Below are positions 21,540 through 33,658 of a DNA stretch of 64,000 nt, one piece after another. The notes under the pieces were generated by a model. The model was not told where the DNA came from, did not search any database, and was given only the letters and a program-made list of their open reading frames with translations. Source of the DNA: Gyrodactylus bullatarudis (lineage: Eukaryota; Platyhelminthes; Monogenea; Gyrodactylidea; Gyrodactylidae); the NCBI GenBank assembly GCA_012064415.1, contig SSNU01000127.1, positions 637,152-701,151 of the forward strand, read 5' to 3'. How positions within the stretch are numbered: position 1 is the stretch's first letter; every line of letters begins with the position of its first letter. The position numbers and the translations under genes were made by a program.

Positions 21540-23640
21540 TAACTCAGCTTAAAACCGATGTCTCTGTACATCTCTCAACGTTAAACGTTGTAATTTGGCG
21601 GAAATTTGGCCTAAATTCAAAAATATACCTCAACTAATCTTTTTTTAGATCACTATTATATCAGCTTATTTTGGACTTGAAAAATGATTGAATTAAATAT
21701 TACATCTTTTTAGGTATGAATATGAGGTCTTTTTATGATTTGTACGGATATATGTAACAGTTTGAGAAGCAGGCATAGAGTGGAGTTTCATCAATATTCT
21801 TGTTACATTTTCGAAATGAAAATAAAAACAGATAACAACTAATTAAATGATCCGTATCTAATTAGAGAAATTCTTAGGAAATTTCCAGACACATTATAAT
21901 AAATTCTGCTGAAATTTCGTACGTTTTTATTTAAAGTGAACCTTTATTTTGAATATCACGTTAATTGGACCACTCAGAGAATTTTTTGAAGGGAAAAACT
22001 TTACTTTCTGACTTGAAGAAGTTTCAATTGTTAGTAAGTTGAATGAAGAATAACTAACTCTCTCAAAGGATGTATTTTTAACCTTGAATGTCCCAAATTA
22101 TTTTTTTTCATCACACAAATGAAAAAATTTGCAGTCCAAAATAATTACGCTGATTCTGAATCTGAATTCCTTTTTGTAAGCCGAATTATAATTTCAAAGA
22201 TAATAGAGGTTAAAATAGGCAATTTTTAGCTCTAAAACCAATTATCTTCTAAACTATAAGAGATATCGAGCAGGTGATTGCATATTTGATATCTACGGCT
22301 CTTGTTTTACGAGTTATTTCATTTTTTTCTAAGACCTCAGTAAATAGGTTTTCAAAAATATATTTGACAACATTTTCAAAAAATCACCCTTTTTCAAGTA
22401 ACTATGGTGTGCATCAGTGAAAAGCTATCTTTATGAATTGTACATAATTTTGTACCTTAATAAATGAGGGACAGAAAAATTATTTTAGGTATCTTTCAGT
22501 TAAAAATATCGCTCGAGAAAGAGTTGTGTTCCACTGGTGGAAGAATGGGACATGAAGGGTTAAAAAGAATAGTCATCCCAAATGGCCTGTATCTATCTCT
22601 TATAAATGAAACGAAACTATTAAGATTCTATATTAAATTCATTTGAGTAATTCTAGCAATATCGTATTCAGAAAATTATTCATTGAAAAAATTTCTTCAA
22701 GATATTTATTAGATATTTTTTAAGGCCGAGAAGTTTTTTACAAATTTTTCTATCTTGAACGAAAAACTTTTCATTAGCTTCAAGATTTTTGATGGATTTA
22801 CTCAATTATAATAATTATTGATTCATGTTTATATTTTAAGTGTTGGTCCTCTCTCCCAGTTGTCATCTTTTTTGTATAAAAACTAAAATACTTCATCCGA
22901 TCGAAGAATATAATGTAGTAATTAAAAGATTAAAATGCTCGGTCTTCTCAAGTGCCCTGTGAATGTCAAGACCGAGGTCAGATTAGATCAATTATCAAAT
23001 ATTTTGATACAAGCTAGTTGACATGAAGATGAGAATTTCCTATTCTTACAAAGAAAACTCAACATTCTTTTCTTGAATTCCATATTGAAATAATCTCATG
23101 AGTTATTAAAATAACAAAAATTTTCTGGCCAAAATTAAGCCGGTTTTTTGAATCCCGTAAATGAGCTAAATTTTCTTTTTTCAAGGATGAAACAAATTCA
23201 TAATTTCTCAAAGCTCATACTGATTTAAAGTTGCCACTATAAATTCAGGAATATTTACAAAAAATTCTTCATTCTAAAATTATGGGATAAAGTGTAAAGT
23301 GTTCATTCTGAATATATCTTCATAAATTTTCTTAGTGTTAATCTCTAAGAAGAATTTAAACAATATTGGTTAATCTCGATACAGAGTTCCAAATGACTCT
23401 CACGCTATTGTCATATGCCTCCGTTTAAAAGAGGAAATTTTAAGAAATTATCCCTTCTACTAACAATTTAAAAGTGCAGTCTAAAATGTTTTTCTTAGCT
23501 GATCTGCTCGATCATTTTTCTGATTTTTATTCATCTTCTTCTCTTCAGACAAGAAAAATCTGTCATTGACCAGTTTAATGGAAAAAAGTAAAATATTTTT
23601 AACAATGTAAAATTAGAAAATTAAAAGGATATACAAATAT
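21540..23640. other. No gene seen
   Basis: AT-rich; small open frames here look accidental. Around 23020-23060 the words GCTAGTTGACATGAAGATGAGAA mark another worn copy of the dispersed repeat at 4345. Confidence 0.4.
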
Positions 23641-23649
23641 GCATATTCG

Positions 23650-24030
23650 AATCAAATGTACATTGTACATTTTTCAAAGCATCATCCGTGACAATACTTT
23701 AAAAATGATACAAGTTAAGAATTCATTGAAATAATTGATTGACAAATTATGAAATGCAAGCTTAAAAATCATCAAAACTCTTCAATAAATAGCAACAATG
23801 GAGATAAAAGTGATAAAGCTCACATCGAAGTAGTTGAAGACTATAGGAATAGTTTTTCTGAACACATAGATTAGGCTTATAAAAATTTTCCTTCTCCCAT
23901 ACATCACTGGTTTCTGTGCAAAAAACGGAAAAATTTGAAACTGAAGCAGCATGTTCTTCTTGTCTAAGATGAATAGTATAACCGCAGTATCCTTGTAGAT
24001 AGTTCTTCCTATGTATGAAGTCCCACAATC
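23650..24030 (-). pseudogene. PLE C-terminal relic
   Basis: Minus-strand frame with KPNLCVQKNYSYSLQLL, the PLE C-terminal signature also seen at 438-560 and 4868-7201. Upstream HLRQEEHAA and related words look like a worn nuclease helix with frameshifts. Its 3' flank (TCATC..TG..A...ACTTTAAAAATGATA) is shared with 38475-38660, so both derive from one PLE subfamily. Confidence 0.55.
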
Positions 24031-24504
24031 ACACTAGAATTTAGTAAATCTTTATGAATCAAACTAAATAATATCTGAGTTTTAAATAAAATTTTCAATA
24101 TTATTATAATGTTGATTTATGAGATCATTAAGTCTTCTTCTGATGTTATTATTATTTCGTTTATTTTAATCAATTCTTAACCTATATCATTTTCAAAGTG
24201 TTGCCACTGATGATGCTTTCATATTTGGTTTTAATAAACTTAGAAATTATGAATTTCTGTGGATTTTTCGGATGTATTTGAAAAGCTACGTTTATTAATG
24301 TAAAGTTAAAAATTTCCAATAATTCCTCTCAGTGCACTACTCAAGAGTCTTTTTACTCTATCCCTTTCTAATGTGTAGTTTATGTTGAATAGATTTGCAT
24401 AGACAGTGTGTATACGAGAATATAAGGTGAACTCTGATTGGTCAGAGGACTGAATAAAATCACGATTATTTCCATCTCAAGTTGAGTAACAAAAATTTGA
24501 AGAT

Positions 24505-24839
24505 ATGAAACTTATCAGCATCCTCATCACATTTGTCTTGGCTATTTGCTTTACCGGTTTTACGCAAGCTTCTCTATACGATACAGATGAATTGGAGTAA
24601 ATTTTTATAAAAATAACCCATTTTAAACATCAAACAGGCTAATAAATTTTTATTCATTTCAGGAATCTTTCCACTGACAAGTGAGTTCTTAGTTATTGTT
24701 ATTACAATCAAAAATTAGACGCATCTACATTGATGCTGGATATCAGTCGCCAATGAGAGCTGTTGATAACTACATGAGAAATAAACAAGGTGAGTTGAAA
24801 TTTCCAGTTATTCTTTTTATAAAATTTCACAAGACCTAA
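24505..24839 (+). CDS. Small secreted peptide precursor, three tiny exons
   Basis: Exons 24505-24596, 24663-24680 and from 24719 join in frame through GT..AG introns of 66 and 38 bp. The product begins MKLISILITFVLAICFTGFTQA, a textbook signal peptide with a predicted cut after TQA. A short acidic spacer (SLYDTDELENLSTD) and a dibasic KR follow, then IYIDAGYQSPMRAVDNYMRNKQ. Read through, exon 3 ends at TAA 24837-24839 (76 residues). A strong donor GTGAGT at 24790 and an acceptor at 24847-24848 allow a version ending RNKQG at 24853, where the final glycine could be amidated. Signal peptide, short spacer, dibasic site and possible amidation are the plan of a neuropeptide or peptide hormone precursor. 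I do not recognise the mature sequence. Splicing across an 18-base exon argues against chance. Confidence 0.6.
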
Positions 24840-25139
24840 AAGTTTTAGGCTAAAACTTTATATAGATAGTCCAAAGGATATGATGAAAAATCTTGAGAAT
24901 TCTTGAACAATTCGTAATGCAAATATAGACTTTTTTCGGTACTAACAAAGTGTTTGAGAACATCGGTATGCCCATAAATATTTAAATACAAAAAAATGCA
25001 ATCATGCAGGGAAGCTATATATCACGAATCAGAAAATTTAGTGAATTCAGGCTGAAAATTACATAACATTGTTAAGACATTAATTTTATCATATTAAATA
25101 CGCTTTTTATCTGGTTTACTTGCTGTACCAAAATAAAAC

Positions 25140-25345
25140 TAACTGATATGAAGTTGGGAATCTATGATTTTTACAAAAAATTCGGTTTTTTCTTCAAATA
25201 TTCGATTATATGAAGTTTTTTTGGAATCCTACTCGTTTGCCGACTTTTACGATTTGAAGGAAAAATAAAATTTTTTATAAAAAATATGGTTATTTTTAAA
25301 ATTTCTATTTGGCTCCAAAATCCCATTTTATCGAACTTTGAACTG
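25140..25345 (+). repeat. Dispersed repeat, diverged copy
   Basis: Begins CTGATATGAAGTTGGGAATC and follows the 4345-4639 repeat through the TTTTTTGGAATC and CTCCAAAATCCCATTTT blocks. Non-coding. Confidence 0.5.
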
Positions 25346-25611
25346 AACACTCAAAAAACTGAACTGAAAATATTTTCGAAAGATGTACGAGGGATTTCGA
25401 TTTTTCGAAATTTCAATAATTTTCAAGTAGTGAAAATTATCAAAAAATCTTTAATTCCTTCAAATTGTAAGAGTGGGCAAAATAAGTAGGATTTCAAAAA
25501 ATCTTCAATCGAATCAGTGAAAAATGATCTAAAATTAGTTTTATAATAAAATTTATTAAAACTTAGGTCAATATTAGAATTCTCAGCCATGGTCATCCAA
25601 ACGTTTCGACG

Positions 25612-26073
25612 GTGATTGTCTTCAAAGTTGAGACATCAAATATTTTGTTATCTAAAATTTATAAAAAATATAATTTTAAGGTTGTTTTTAAAAATAATAC
25701 AAGTCTTGATGATAAAATTTCCAAAAATGAAAATAACATTTTTGAGGGCTGTGGTATTTATAAATTGAAGTGTAGCTGTGATAAAAGTTCTATTGGTCAA
25801 ACTGGTAGGAATTTTAGAACAAGAATCAAAGAACATAAAAACAGTATTTCGAGAAATGATAATAAGTCACATGTTTTTCAACATGTCTTAAACAATAATG
25901 GGCATAAAATAAATTTTGAGGAGGTTTAAATTCTTAGTGTGCAGAAAAACTTTAGAAAGAGGTTAATTCATGAAGCTCTAGGCAATAATGATACTTTTAA
26001 TGGAAATGTTGGTGAAGTGAACATTGAGCAGTGTTGGATTCAGCTTTTTGGCAAAAGAAAGAAGATAAATTAA
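25612..26073 (+). pseudogene. PLE-4 GIY-YIG domain, one stop
   Basis: The frame gives GCGIYKLKCSCDKSSIGQTG followed by an RTRIKEHKN helix and HVFQHVLNNNGHKINF, clearly the GIY-YIG nuclease end of a PLE, in which the usual YIG is SIG. A TAA at 25927-25929 interrupts, after which the same frame continues RKRLIHEALG, the family's C-terminal helix, to TAA at 26071. RT is absent. Composition is much more AT-rich than PLE-3, so it is older or a different lineage. Confidence 0.7.
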
Positions 26074-26240
26074 ATCTGATGAAAAATTATAACTCTTTTC
26101 TGTTCTGATTATCTATACTTTATTATCATAGGTCAGCCTCTTGTATTATTCTATTCTCTCATCTGATTGGACAAAACTGATAGGTATGAGATCATAAAAG
26201 TATATAAATACAGTAGTAATTTGTTTTTTGACAAACTTTT

Positions 26241-26294
26241 CGTACCACTGAAGAAGGCGTGTGAATACAATCACCGTCGAAACGTTTGGATGAC
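26241..26294 (+). ncRNA. Hammerhead-like core at PLE-4 end
   Basis: CCACTGAAGA, a GGCG(T)GTG/CACCGTC stem II, then GAAACGTTTGG. CCA before the core can pair with TGG after it as a short stem I. It matches the published layout of PLE hammerheads with a minimal stem III. Confidence 0.45.
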
Positions 26295-26394
26295 CATGGC
26301 TGAGAATTCTAATATTGACCTAAGTTTTATTAAATTTTATTCAATCGAATATTTGATGAAAAATGTTAACGTTACATAAGTTCTTGTCTTAAAT

Positions 26395-26495
26395 TTTGAC
26401 TTCATTAAATATCTAAAATTAGTAATGTCTCACATTAGATCCAAATTAGATTATTCTATTTCCCTTCTCTATTCTTATCTTCATAAACCAGATGA
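26395..26495 (+). pseudogene. LINE-like tail fragment
   Basis: Encodes SHIRSKLDYSISLLYSYLH, parallel to the tails at 3898-4275 and 40297-40605. Very short relic. Confidence 0.35.
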
Positions 26496-26499
26496 TTAA

Positions 26500-27370
26500 T
26501 GAATTTTTTACAGATTTACAAGTTTTTATTTTTCAATTTTAATTGTACATTACCAAATAAATCAGATACATTATTTCATATTTTGTCATTCACAAGGATA
26601 TTATGTACAGAGTCTTTATATTTATTTTTTTATATATCAATAAATACATTGTCTATACCTTTAATTTACTAAAAGAGATTTATATATATATGCATATCTT
26701 GAAAATTTTTGATATTATTATATATTCTTATATTTTTGATAGTTTTTACTTTTTTATCCAGCAATTGAAATGGCCAGAAAGTACGGAAAATAGTCTGATC
26801 CATAACATTACTATGATACAAATGACAAACCGAGAGGGATTAACATCAACATGAGAATAAAAATATTTCAAAACAAGTTATACGTGAATGACCTCTCAAA
26901 ATAGAATTGGAATAATGTAAAATTCGTTTTCTCTTTATTTCATTATTAAAATTATACACATTTTTCTACTACTGCTTAAACAAATTGGGACATGGTGCTG
27001 TAAGAAATGTAAGAAATGCTATTCTCGATGAACATGCGAATTTATTACATTTTTCACAAAAAATCTAATTTTTTCATTAAATTCTCACACTTTTATGGAT
27101 TTAAGCAAAAAATTAATTTCAAGTTGGTGCGATTTTTCAATATTCTTTGTAATTTGATGATGTCAGAGGAGTTATTTTTCAGGATTACCAATGGACAAGG
27201 AAAACAAAAAGTTTGTTGATATTTTGGGAAACACTCAATAGTATTGTGCGAAAGTCTAATTCCTAATTTTCGACCATTTTTACTGCATGAAAATTAATAT
27301 AGGATTATCATTTACAGTCATTTTACGAAATTAGTGGACAATTTTTCGATATTATAGGATTCGTTGACAA
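26500..27370. other. No gene seen
   Basis: Very AT-rich; open frames here are runs of hydrophobic codons from composition. Confidence 0.4.
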
Positions 27371-27376
27371 AATTAG

Positions 27377-28016
27377 AATAATTGAAGGTGTAATTATCAA
27401 ATGAGTTAATCAAAATTAGCGTAAATTTTCTCGAATTTAGTGGAATGCTTAAACAAAATCACTGGAGAGTTTTCCAATATTAAGAAAATCAGAAAAATAC
27501 AGGTTAGGATCTATTCAAATATAGTAGAGAGTTTATCGAAGTGGAGAGACATTATTTCGTCTTTAGTGGACAGTTTTTCGAAATTAGTAAATAAGCTTAA
27601 CGTTATTAGTGGATTAGTTAGATTTCATAAAATAATGTTGAAATTTCTATAGCTAGAATGGAAAAAAATGATTTTACTCCGTATCATGAAAGTAAATTGA
27701 AATATTTGAGAAAAGCCTTGAGGAAAGAGCCATTAAAGGCTGCATAAAATTAATTTTCGGTGCTATAAATCATATATTTATTACAAAAATAGCTTGTAAA
27801 AAAGATTCCACTAATAACGTTAAGCTTGTTTACTAATTTCAAAAAACTGTCGACTAAAGACGAAATAATGTCTCTCCATTTCGATAAACTCTCCACTATA
27901 TTCGAATAGATCCTAACCTGTAATTCTCTTAATATTGCAAAACTCTCCAGTGATTTTGTTTAAATTCGAGAAAATGAACACTAATTTTGATAAACTCATT
28001 ATACCTTCAATTACAG
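27377..28016. repeat. Long fold-back repeat
   Basis: The left arm (27377-27612) is matched by its reverse complement at 27808-28016, sharing words such as AACGTTATTAGTGG and AGGTTAGGATCTATTC. The arms are ~210-235 bp and the loop ~195 bp. Inside and left of the arm, a loose ~30-bp word (TTAGTGGACA.TTTTTCGA) recurs at about 27331 and 27563. No coding capacity. Confidence 0.65.
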
Positions 28017-28495
28017 TTGTGCCCCAGTTTTGGTGTGTGAGAAATAGCACAACTCAATTTTCCTATGAAAAAAATATTTTTATCATCATAAATCATCAAA
28101 GATCTACTTAAAAGTAGAACAAGTTTTTTTTTTAATATTTTATGGTCGAAATTTCATACTTTTTTCGTTTTTAGTCTCATTTTAAAGAGAATTTTCTCCT
28201 GATTCGATCAGTACCATTGAACCCTATTGAATTCGTCCACTGAGCATGAAAAATCTTGAAAATAAACTTTGATGGCAATGTGTCACCTTCAAAAGGTAAA
28301 AATGCAATAATTACAGTCTATAATTATGAGTTACAATTTAGTCAAACATTCTCTATGTTAGCTTCATAATTACATCTTTGTGTCTATTAGACATTGTGAG
28401 CTGAAAAAAACGTTCGATCTTTCTCACACCTTGAAATCAATAAATTTTTTATAAAAGTTGATTGACTTAGCAAAGGATCTCTCAATATACTAATT

Positions 28496-28874
28496 TCCAA
28501 ATTTACTATAACCGTCTACCGATATGATAAATTCAATCTTAATATTATCTGACCAAATTTCGCTTCAAATTACCTTTTTATGCTTCTGGAATAAGATTAA
28601 CAAAATAGTGAATTTTTCAAATTTAAAACGTTTTCTGACTGATCTAAATTGTAATACATGAAAAATTTAATTTATAACTACTAAAGAAACAATTTAAAGT
28701 CATTTTTGCAACTATTCTGTAAGAAAAAAATGTGAATTCAAGTTAAAATAATGAAAATAAAACATTAAAAAACGTTTTCAATTTGAAAATTTTCAGTATT
28801 TTGTTTATCATATCCTAGAAGCATAAACAGATTAAATTTATCATATCGATAGTTGGTTTTAGTAAATTTGGAAA
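28496..28874. repeat. Fold-back element
   Basis: Outer arms CCAAATTTACTA.AACC... (28496-28540) and their complement at 28832-28874 pair. Inner arms around TTTATGCTTCTGGAA (28577-28635) pair with 28770-28825. It is a MITE-like palindrome without coding sequence. Confidence 0.55.
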
Positions 28875-30800
28875 ATTTAATCCAAGTTTAGGCATGTTAC
28901 ATTCAAATAGTCTTTCATATTTATTTAAAATTCAAGCATATAGGAAATTTTTTCAACCAGAGATTTTTGTAATGTGTAGAATCTTTCTTATTAAAGCAAA
29001 ATTTCAAATGTTTAAACTTGTCAATGAACTGTGAGGAATCCTCACTAAGGATTCCGGTATTTACTCAACTGTGTAAAATTCAAACCTTTCATTCATCCAT
29101 TGATTTATTCGATGAAAATATTTATTAAATTCAAAATCTTTTCCTATCGACTATTTTCTGACTACCATAATTCTATTCTAAAAACCTAATCCTTAAAGTT
29201 AATTCGTTTGTTGAATATGAGACCTTATCGATTAATACAAAATAAAAGTATTAATGTAATAAAGAATTCTTGATATTTTTCCATGTTTTATGGCGCATGT
29301 AAGAATAGATAGATGCGTTTTTAATACAGTAATATACTTTTTCCAATGAAATCTTCTCAGAATAATACGAAATCGTAGAACATCTAATGTTGCATAGACA
29401 GCATTCTGGTCAGATTACCAATACAACGTTTTAATAATTTGGATATTAGAATACAATCTACTGGCTTTTCTTCTCATTATTATCATCATCAGATGAATTA
29501 TTTAAATCTTACTTCAATTAAAGAGGGATGAGAAGAAACAACTTTGGCATAGCTCGAATTCTTTTGAAAATTCCTTCCTTTGTAATTGTTATCTTGTGTG
29601 GAAAATCACGAGAAAAATCTCTTATATCTTCAAACTCGTAAAGTTATCTTAATTAGGAATGATAGTATGTGACCAATATGTACTTGAAAAAATGCCTTTG
29701 AACTCTAGTCATTACTCAAAATAAGTTAAATGTTCGATAAATGTTTTACAAAAATTCATTATATAATCTTGTGGTACATAGGCTATGAGTTAATCTTTCA
29801 GATACAGTCGTGGACAGAACTAGTGGAGCGAACCTTCGCGAGAAATCGCGTGAATATTTTCGGTATATTCCTGATGTATTATCGGTATATTGGTAAGAGA
29901 AAACATATGGAATCGTTAAATTTTGGATAAAAGTCTTAGAACACTATGATATAAAAATCATGAATATAAGATTGCAAGATAAATTATAGATGGATTAAAA
30001 TTCAACAAATATGTTTTTTTAATACATAATCATTATAAAGTATGCTTATTTTAATAATTTTTATCTCAATAAAACTCAGTTTTGTATTAAGTATATGAAT
30101 GATGAATGGAAAGAGAAGGATACTCTGAAACTAGCTTACCCATTGGTGCATGAAATAAAGTAAGCTTTATAATATTTTGTTAATTACCAACAGTTTCATT
30201 ATTAAGGATAAGGATTATGACAAATGTTTTTAGTTTTAATCTAGTTTAATTAAAGGAAAGAAAAATTATCCCTTGTTCCAGATGTATCGACTTCAAGGGA
30301 AATTACTTGAACCTTGTGAACTACTCTACATCTAAAGAAATTTTATCTGATATAGAAACATTATCAGAATTCTAAGATAAGCTTGAATCTATGTGTAAAA
30401 GAAGTTAGAACAAATAGGTTTATTATAGCTGCATTTTACGGGAAACTCCTAACTTTTCTATAAACCATATTGTTGATTCTAAAAATAGAATGAACAATGT
30501 AACATTGGTGCATACACTGGTATCGCATTAAGTCATGTTTTTTGAACAAAGGGTAAACATTTATTACATGACTGAAAAACATTTAAACAGCTACTCTCTA
30601 TCTCTATCTCTGTATAAACTAAGTGAATTAAAAATGTTCAAATTCCTTTATTTTATCTCGACAATTTAGAGTCTAGATAAATTCAAGATGAGAGTTGTTT
30701 AGTATTTACAGAATCCACCGAGATTATAGTACACAAGATAAGAGTGATCATCTTCACTACTCAGAACTGTTCGCATTGTACACTGTACATTGTACACCTT
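28875..30800. other. No gene seen
   Basis: AT-rich. At 29801 the words ACAGTCGTGGACAGAACTAG look like a Tc1/mariner-style end, but no partner end was found. Confidence 0.4.
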
Positions 30801-30803
30801 GTT

Positions 30804-31308
30804 AATATGAAGATGGGAATTTATGATTTTTACAAAATTCTTAATTTTTTTCTTAATTAGTCAAAGAAACCGATTATCATCATAAAAATTTTGATAAATT
30901 CGTCATTTTTCAGGGATATCGAAATAAAAAATTTCATCAACTCTCAAGTAACGAAAAAAAAATCAAAATTCAATTTTGACACGATTATGGGGTGATTCTT
31001 AAAACCAGATTCAGCATATTTAATTTTTTTGACTAATTGTGATCATACAAATCAACTTTTGATCACTCTCTCACATTGAAATCAACAAAAATTTTCAACT
31101 CAAAGTTCAAAAAAATGGCGCTACTTCAAGATTTCAAATTTGCTGTATTTTCCTTAAAAATTTATTTTTTCTAAATTTTTTTCTCTGTATTCTAAAAGAG
31201 GGCCTCATGATCTAGATTCCAAAAAATCTTGATCAAATTCGATTTCTTGATGAAAAAATTAAGAATTTTGTAAAAATCATAAATTCCCATCTTCATATCA
31301 ATTAGCTT
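30804..31308. mobile_element. MITE, complete form of the dispersed repeat
   Basis: Starts TTAATATGAAGATGGGAATT and ends with the complement AATTCCCATCTTCATATCAA. The terminal inverted repeats are ~55 bp and the element ~505 bp. The right-hand half matches the repeat at 4345-4639 over nearly 300 bp in reverse. Non-coding; superfamily unknown. Confidence 0.65.
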
Positions 31309-32540
31309 TATTTCAGTGCATTCGTCCCTTTGTAATTCAGATCGTTTCGAAGTTTCCGTGATTTTCTTCGACACAAATTTTACTATCCCGGTCGTTAGTA
31401 TTAACGGTTTTTTAACACCGTCTTAAAAACACCTTCTCATGTTTTCAAAACCCTGAGCATGGTTTCATGGGCTCAAATTGACAATTTTAGATAAAATTAG
31501 ATTATACTCATTTGGTTAAATGTTCGAAATTATCTTCTGGCTTGACACTTATTAGATCTGATGTAAAATTTATTTATTTTTCAACTTTCTTCACACTCAC
31601 TTATGAATTGAATTTACCTTTTTTTCTTGAGTTTTAGAGGAATTTGATCGGTAAGCACCTAGATCTATGAGTAATATTTTTTCAATTCTTCGTTATTATA
31701 TTTCGTTTTCTCATACACATGAAGATATGCATGATATGTTTGAATGGGAACTTGATCAAAAGAATAAAATCTATTCCCCTCTTTTTTCCTAAATATTGAG
31801 AATTCTTCTTTTTTATGCTTTTCATGTATTCTCATTTATACTTACTATGTGACCGTTACTTTAAAGAAATGAAACTTAATTTTGCTCATTCTTGCATTTA
31901 TGAATCTGTGACTAGAGAACTTTTTCCAAGAGTTTCATATTAATAGCCTAGATCTTGAGAAAATACAGTTTTTTGTGTCATTGATTTGTCTAAAATTTTG
32001 TTAATACAGCTGGGTGACACAATATAAAGCTTAAAACAAACGAAATTTATCTCCTAGGTGAGGTCAGACTAGTTGAAATAACAATTGGGATAGTCTGAAA
32101 TTTTGTGCAAATTTGTGTTTTGGCCAATATCTCAGCTCGTGGGTGCTTTAGCACTATTTTTAGGTCAGATTCGTGATCAGCGTAAAATTTTGGATCAGAA
32201 AAATCTTATCTGAAAAAATATCATAAAATATTTTTTTTCACCACCCTAGCAATTTACACTTAAGTTAAAGCAATAAGTCAAAGTCTTAACAAGTAACTTG
32301 AGAAATTTTATTTATATTTCACAAAAAACTATTTTAAATATCTTAGATATACTTGAAAGTAGTTTTGATATATTTTTATGGAATTTGATTTTGTATTTTT
32401 CTGATAATTTAGTTTAACTAAACAAAGAAATTTAACGAGCCTAATTTGTTTTAAACAGAACAATATTTAAAAATTTAGCAATTATTGCCAAGCGATTTCT
32501 TGGATAAAATTTACACATTAGTTATTGTCAACATATATCA
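31309..32540. other. No gene seen
   Basis: AT-rich intergenic DNA upstream of the XTBD gene; no promoter motif I would defend. Confidence 0.4.
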
Positions 32541-32561
32541 ACATCAATAACTGGTTCGAGA

Positions 32562-32801
32562 ATGTCTTTTGAAGATTGGAGACTCACACATGAATCACCA
32601 ATAGAGTGGGAATTACGACTTGCTTTTCTGCAACAAAACAAAGATTTGGAAAAAGAAAGGCTAGACTGTCTATCACACTGTTATGTAAATATGGAGATGT
32701 ATGGAGCTAAATATCCTAAAGAAGTCGAAGATGAAGTTTATAAACTTGGAGAGGATCTATCTGATTATGTCATCAATAAAACATCAAAAAAAGCTTCATA
32801 A
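32562..32801 (+). CDS. XRN2-binding (XTBD) domain protein
   Basis: Single exon, 79 residues. The protein is almost entirely one XTBD: SFEDWRLTHESPIEWELRLA opens it, followed by FLQQNKDLEKERLDCLSHCY, then NMEMYGAKYP and VEDEVYKLGEDL. The W..R..F...N....RL..LS..Y.N...GA.YP pattern is that of CDKN2AIP, CDKN2AIPNL, NKRF and worm PAXT-1, which bind and stabilise or localise the 5'-3' exoribonuclease XRN2 in the nucleus. At 79 residues it is the stand-alone type, like CDKN2AIPNL/PAXT-1. I chose the first ATG because the domain starts four residues later. The domain call is by remembered pattern, so moderate confidence. Confidence 0.65.
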   Translation: MSFEDWRLTHESPIEWELRLAFLQQNKDLEKERLDCLSHCYVNMEMYGAKYPKEVEDEVYKLGEDLSDYVINKTSKKAS

Positions 32802-33007
32802 ATGGTGCAAAGATTTTAAATTATATCTTTTTTTTCATTTAAAAAATTTACATACATTGATCATAAATAAGCTTTGAACTGGAAAATTTCCAATGGAAAT
32901 GGCTAATTAATCATAATGGTATCGAAAATTATTCAAATTCAGAAGACATATCCTAATCGAACTTTTACTAGACGTCTAAACCATAATTACACAACTGAAT
33001 CGTTTAA

Positions 33008-33224
33008 CCCTCATCCGGAAATTGGGGTCCAATAGACCCCAACCCTATTTCTATTTTCAATAATTCTCGAATTTTCTATTCTTCTAGATAGGTTTTACTT
33101 ATTAATAAAACAAGACACAATTTTTTCTGTGTAATAATCCTGTTTGTAATGATCATTCAAAAGTTTTATAAGAATTATTTTTGCAATAAAATCACACTAT
33201 TTTTCTTTCATCCGTTTGAGGGCT
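33008..33224. mobile_element. piggyBac-type MITE
   Basis: TTAA at 33004-33007 is followed by CCCTCATCCGGA, and the right end is TCCGTTTGAGGG then CTGA. A subterminal palindrome, GGGGTC...GACCCC, lies at 33025-33041. TTAA, CCCT ends and a GGGG..CCCC palindrome also occur at the piggyBac end at 60488-60550. Confidence 0.55.
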
Positions 33225-33658
33225 GATATTCTTCTTAAAAAATTTATTTAACTCTAATTGGAAAGGCTACTTCTTGATAAAAATGGCAATATTCCTTAAT
33301 ACAATACAAGGATTCCAACTAATTCAGCAGAGATTATGAATGTTATTTTCGAGATGCATTGCATACTTTGTAATGTATACTATAAATTGTATAGTCACTG
33401 GAGTCCAGTCTCCAGAGCAGATTTAATTAGTAAATGAAATTCACCCGGTGAATTTCACCGTTAATTTAAATTATGACAGTTTGAAAAAAATTTAAACAAG
33501 CTAGAAGTTTATTGAAATTTGAATTTATTAAATTCGCTTAAAATTTGAAAATTTTGGCTTCTTGTCTCATTTTCTCGAGATATCCTCAAATCTTGTACCA
33601 CTAGATAACACATTATATAACTCTACATCTAAATTATATTTATTAATTCGAAATACCA

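Larger units (their letters stand above)
25525..26345 (+). mobile_element. PLE-4, inverted ends around a nuclease remnant
   Basis: The left end (25536-25625, reversed) and right end (26228-26345) carry the same ~90-bp sequence in opposite orientation, identical in kind to 12506-12745. Only the GIY-YIG third of the protein lies between, so this is a 5'-truncated insertion joined to an inverted terminus. Confidence 0.75.

Noticed and set aside
24790..24807. 18-bp intron in the peptide gene
   Set aside because: GTGAGT...CAG is in phase but below the 24-27 bp minimum seen elsewhere here; the 59-bp alternative or read-through is more likely.
29801..29840. Tc1/mariner-like end ACAGTCGTGGACAGAACTAG
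   Set aside because: No inverted partner, TA-flanked element or transposase was found nearby; a single word is not enough.
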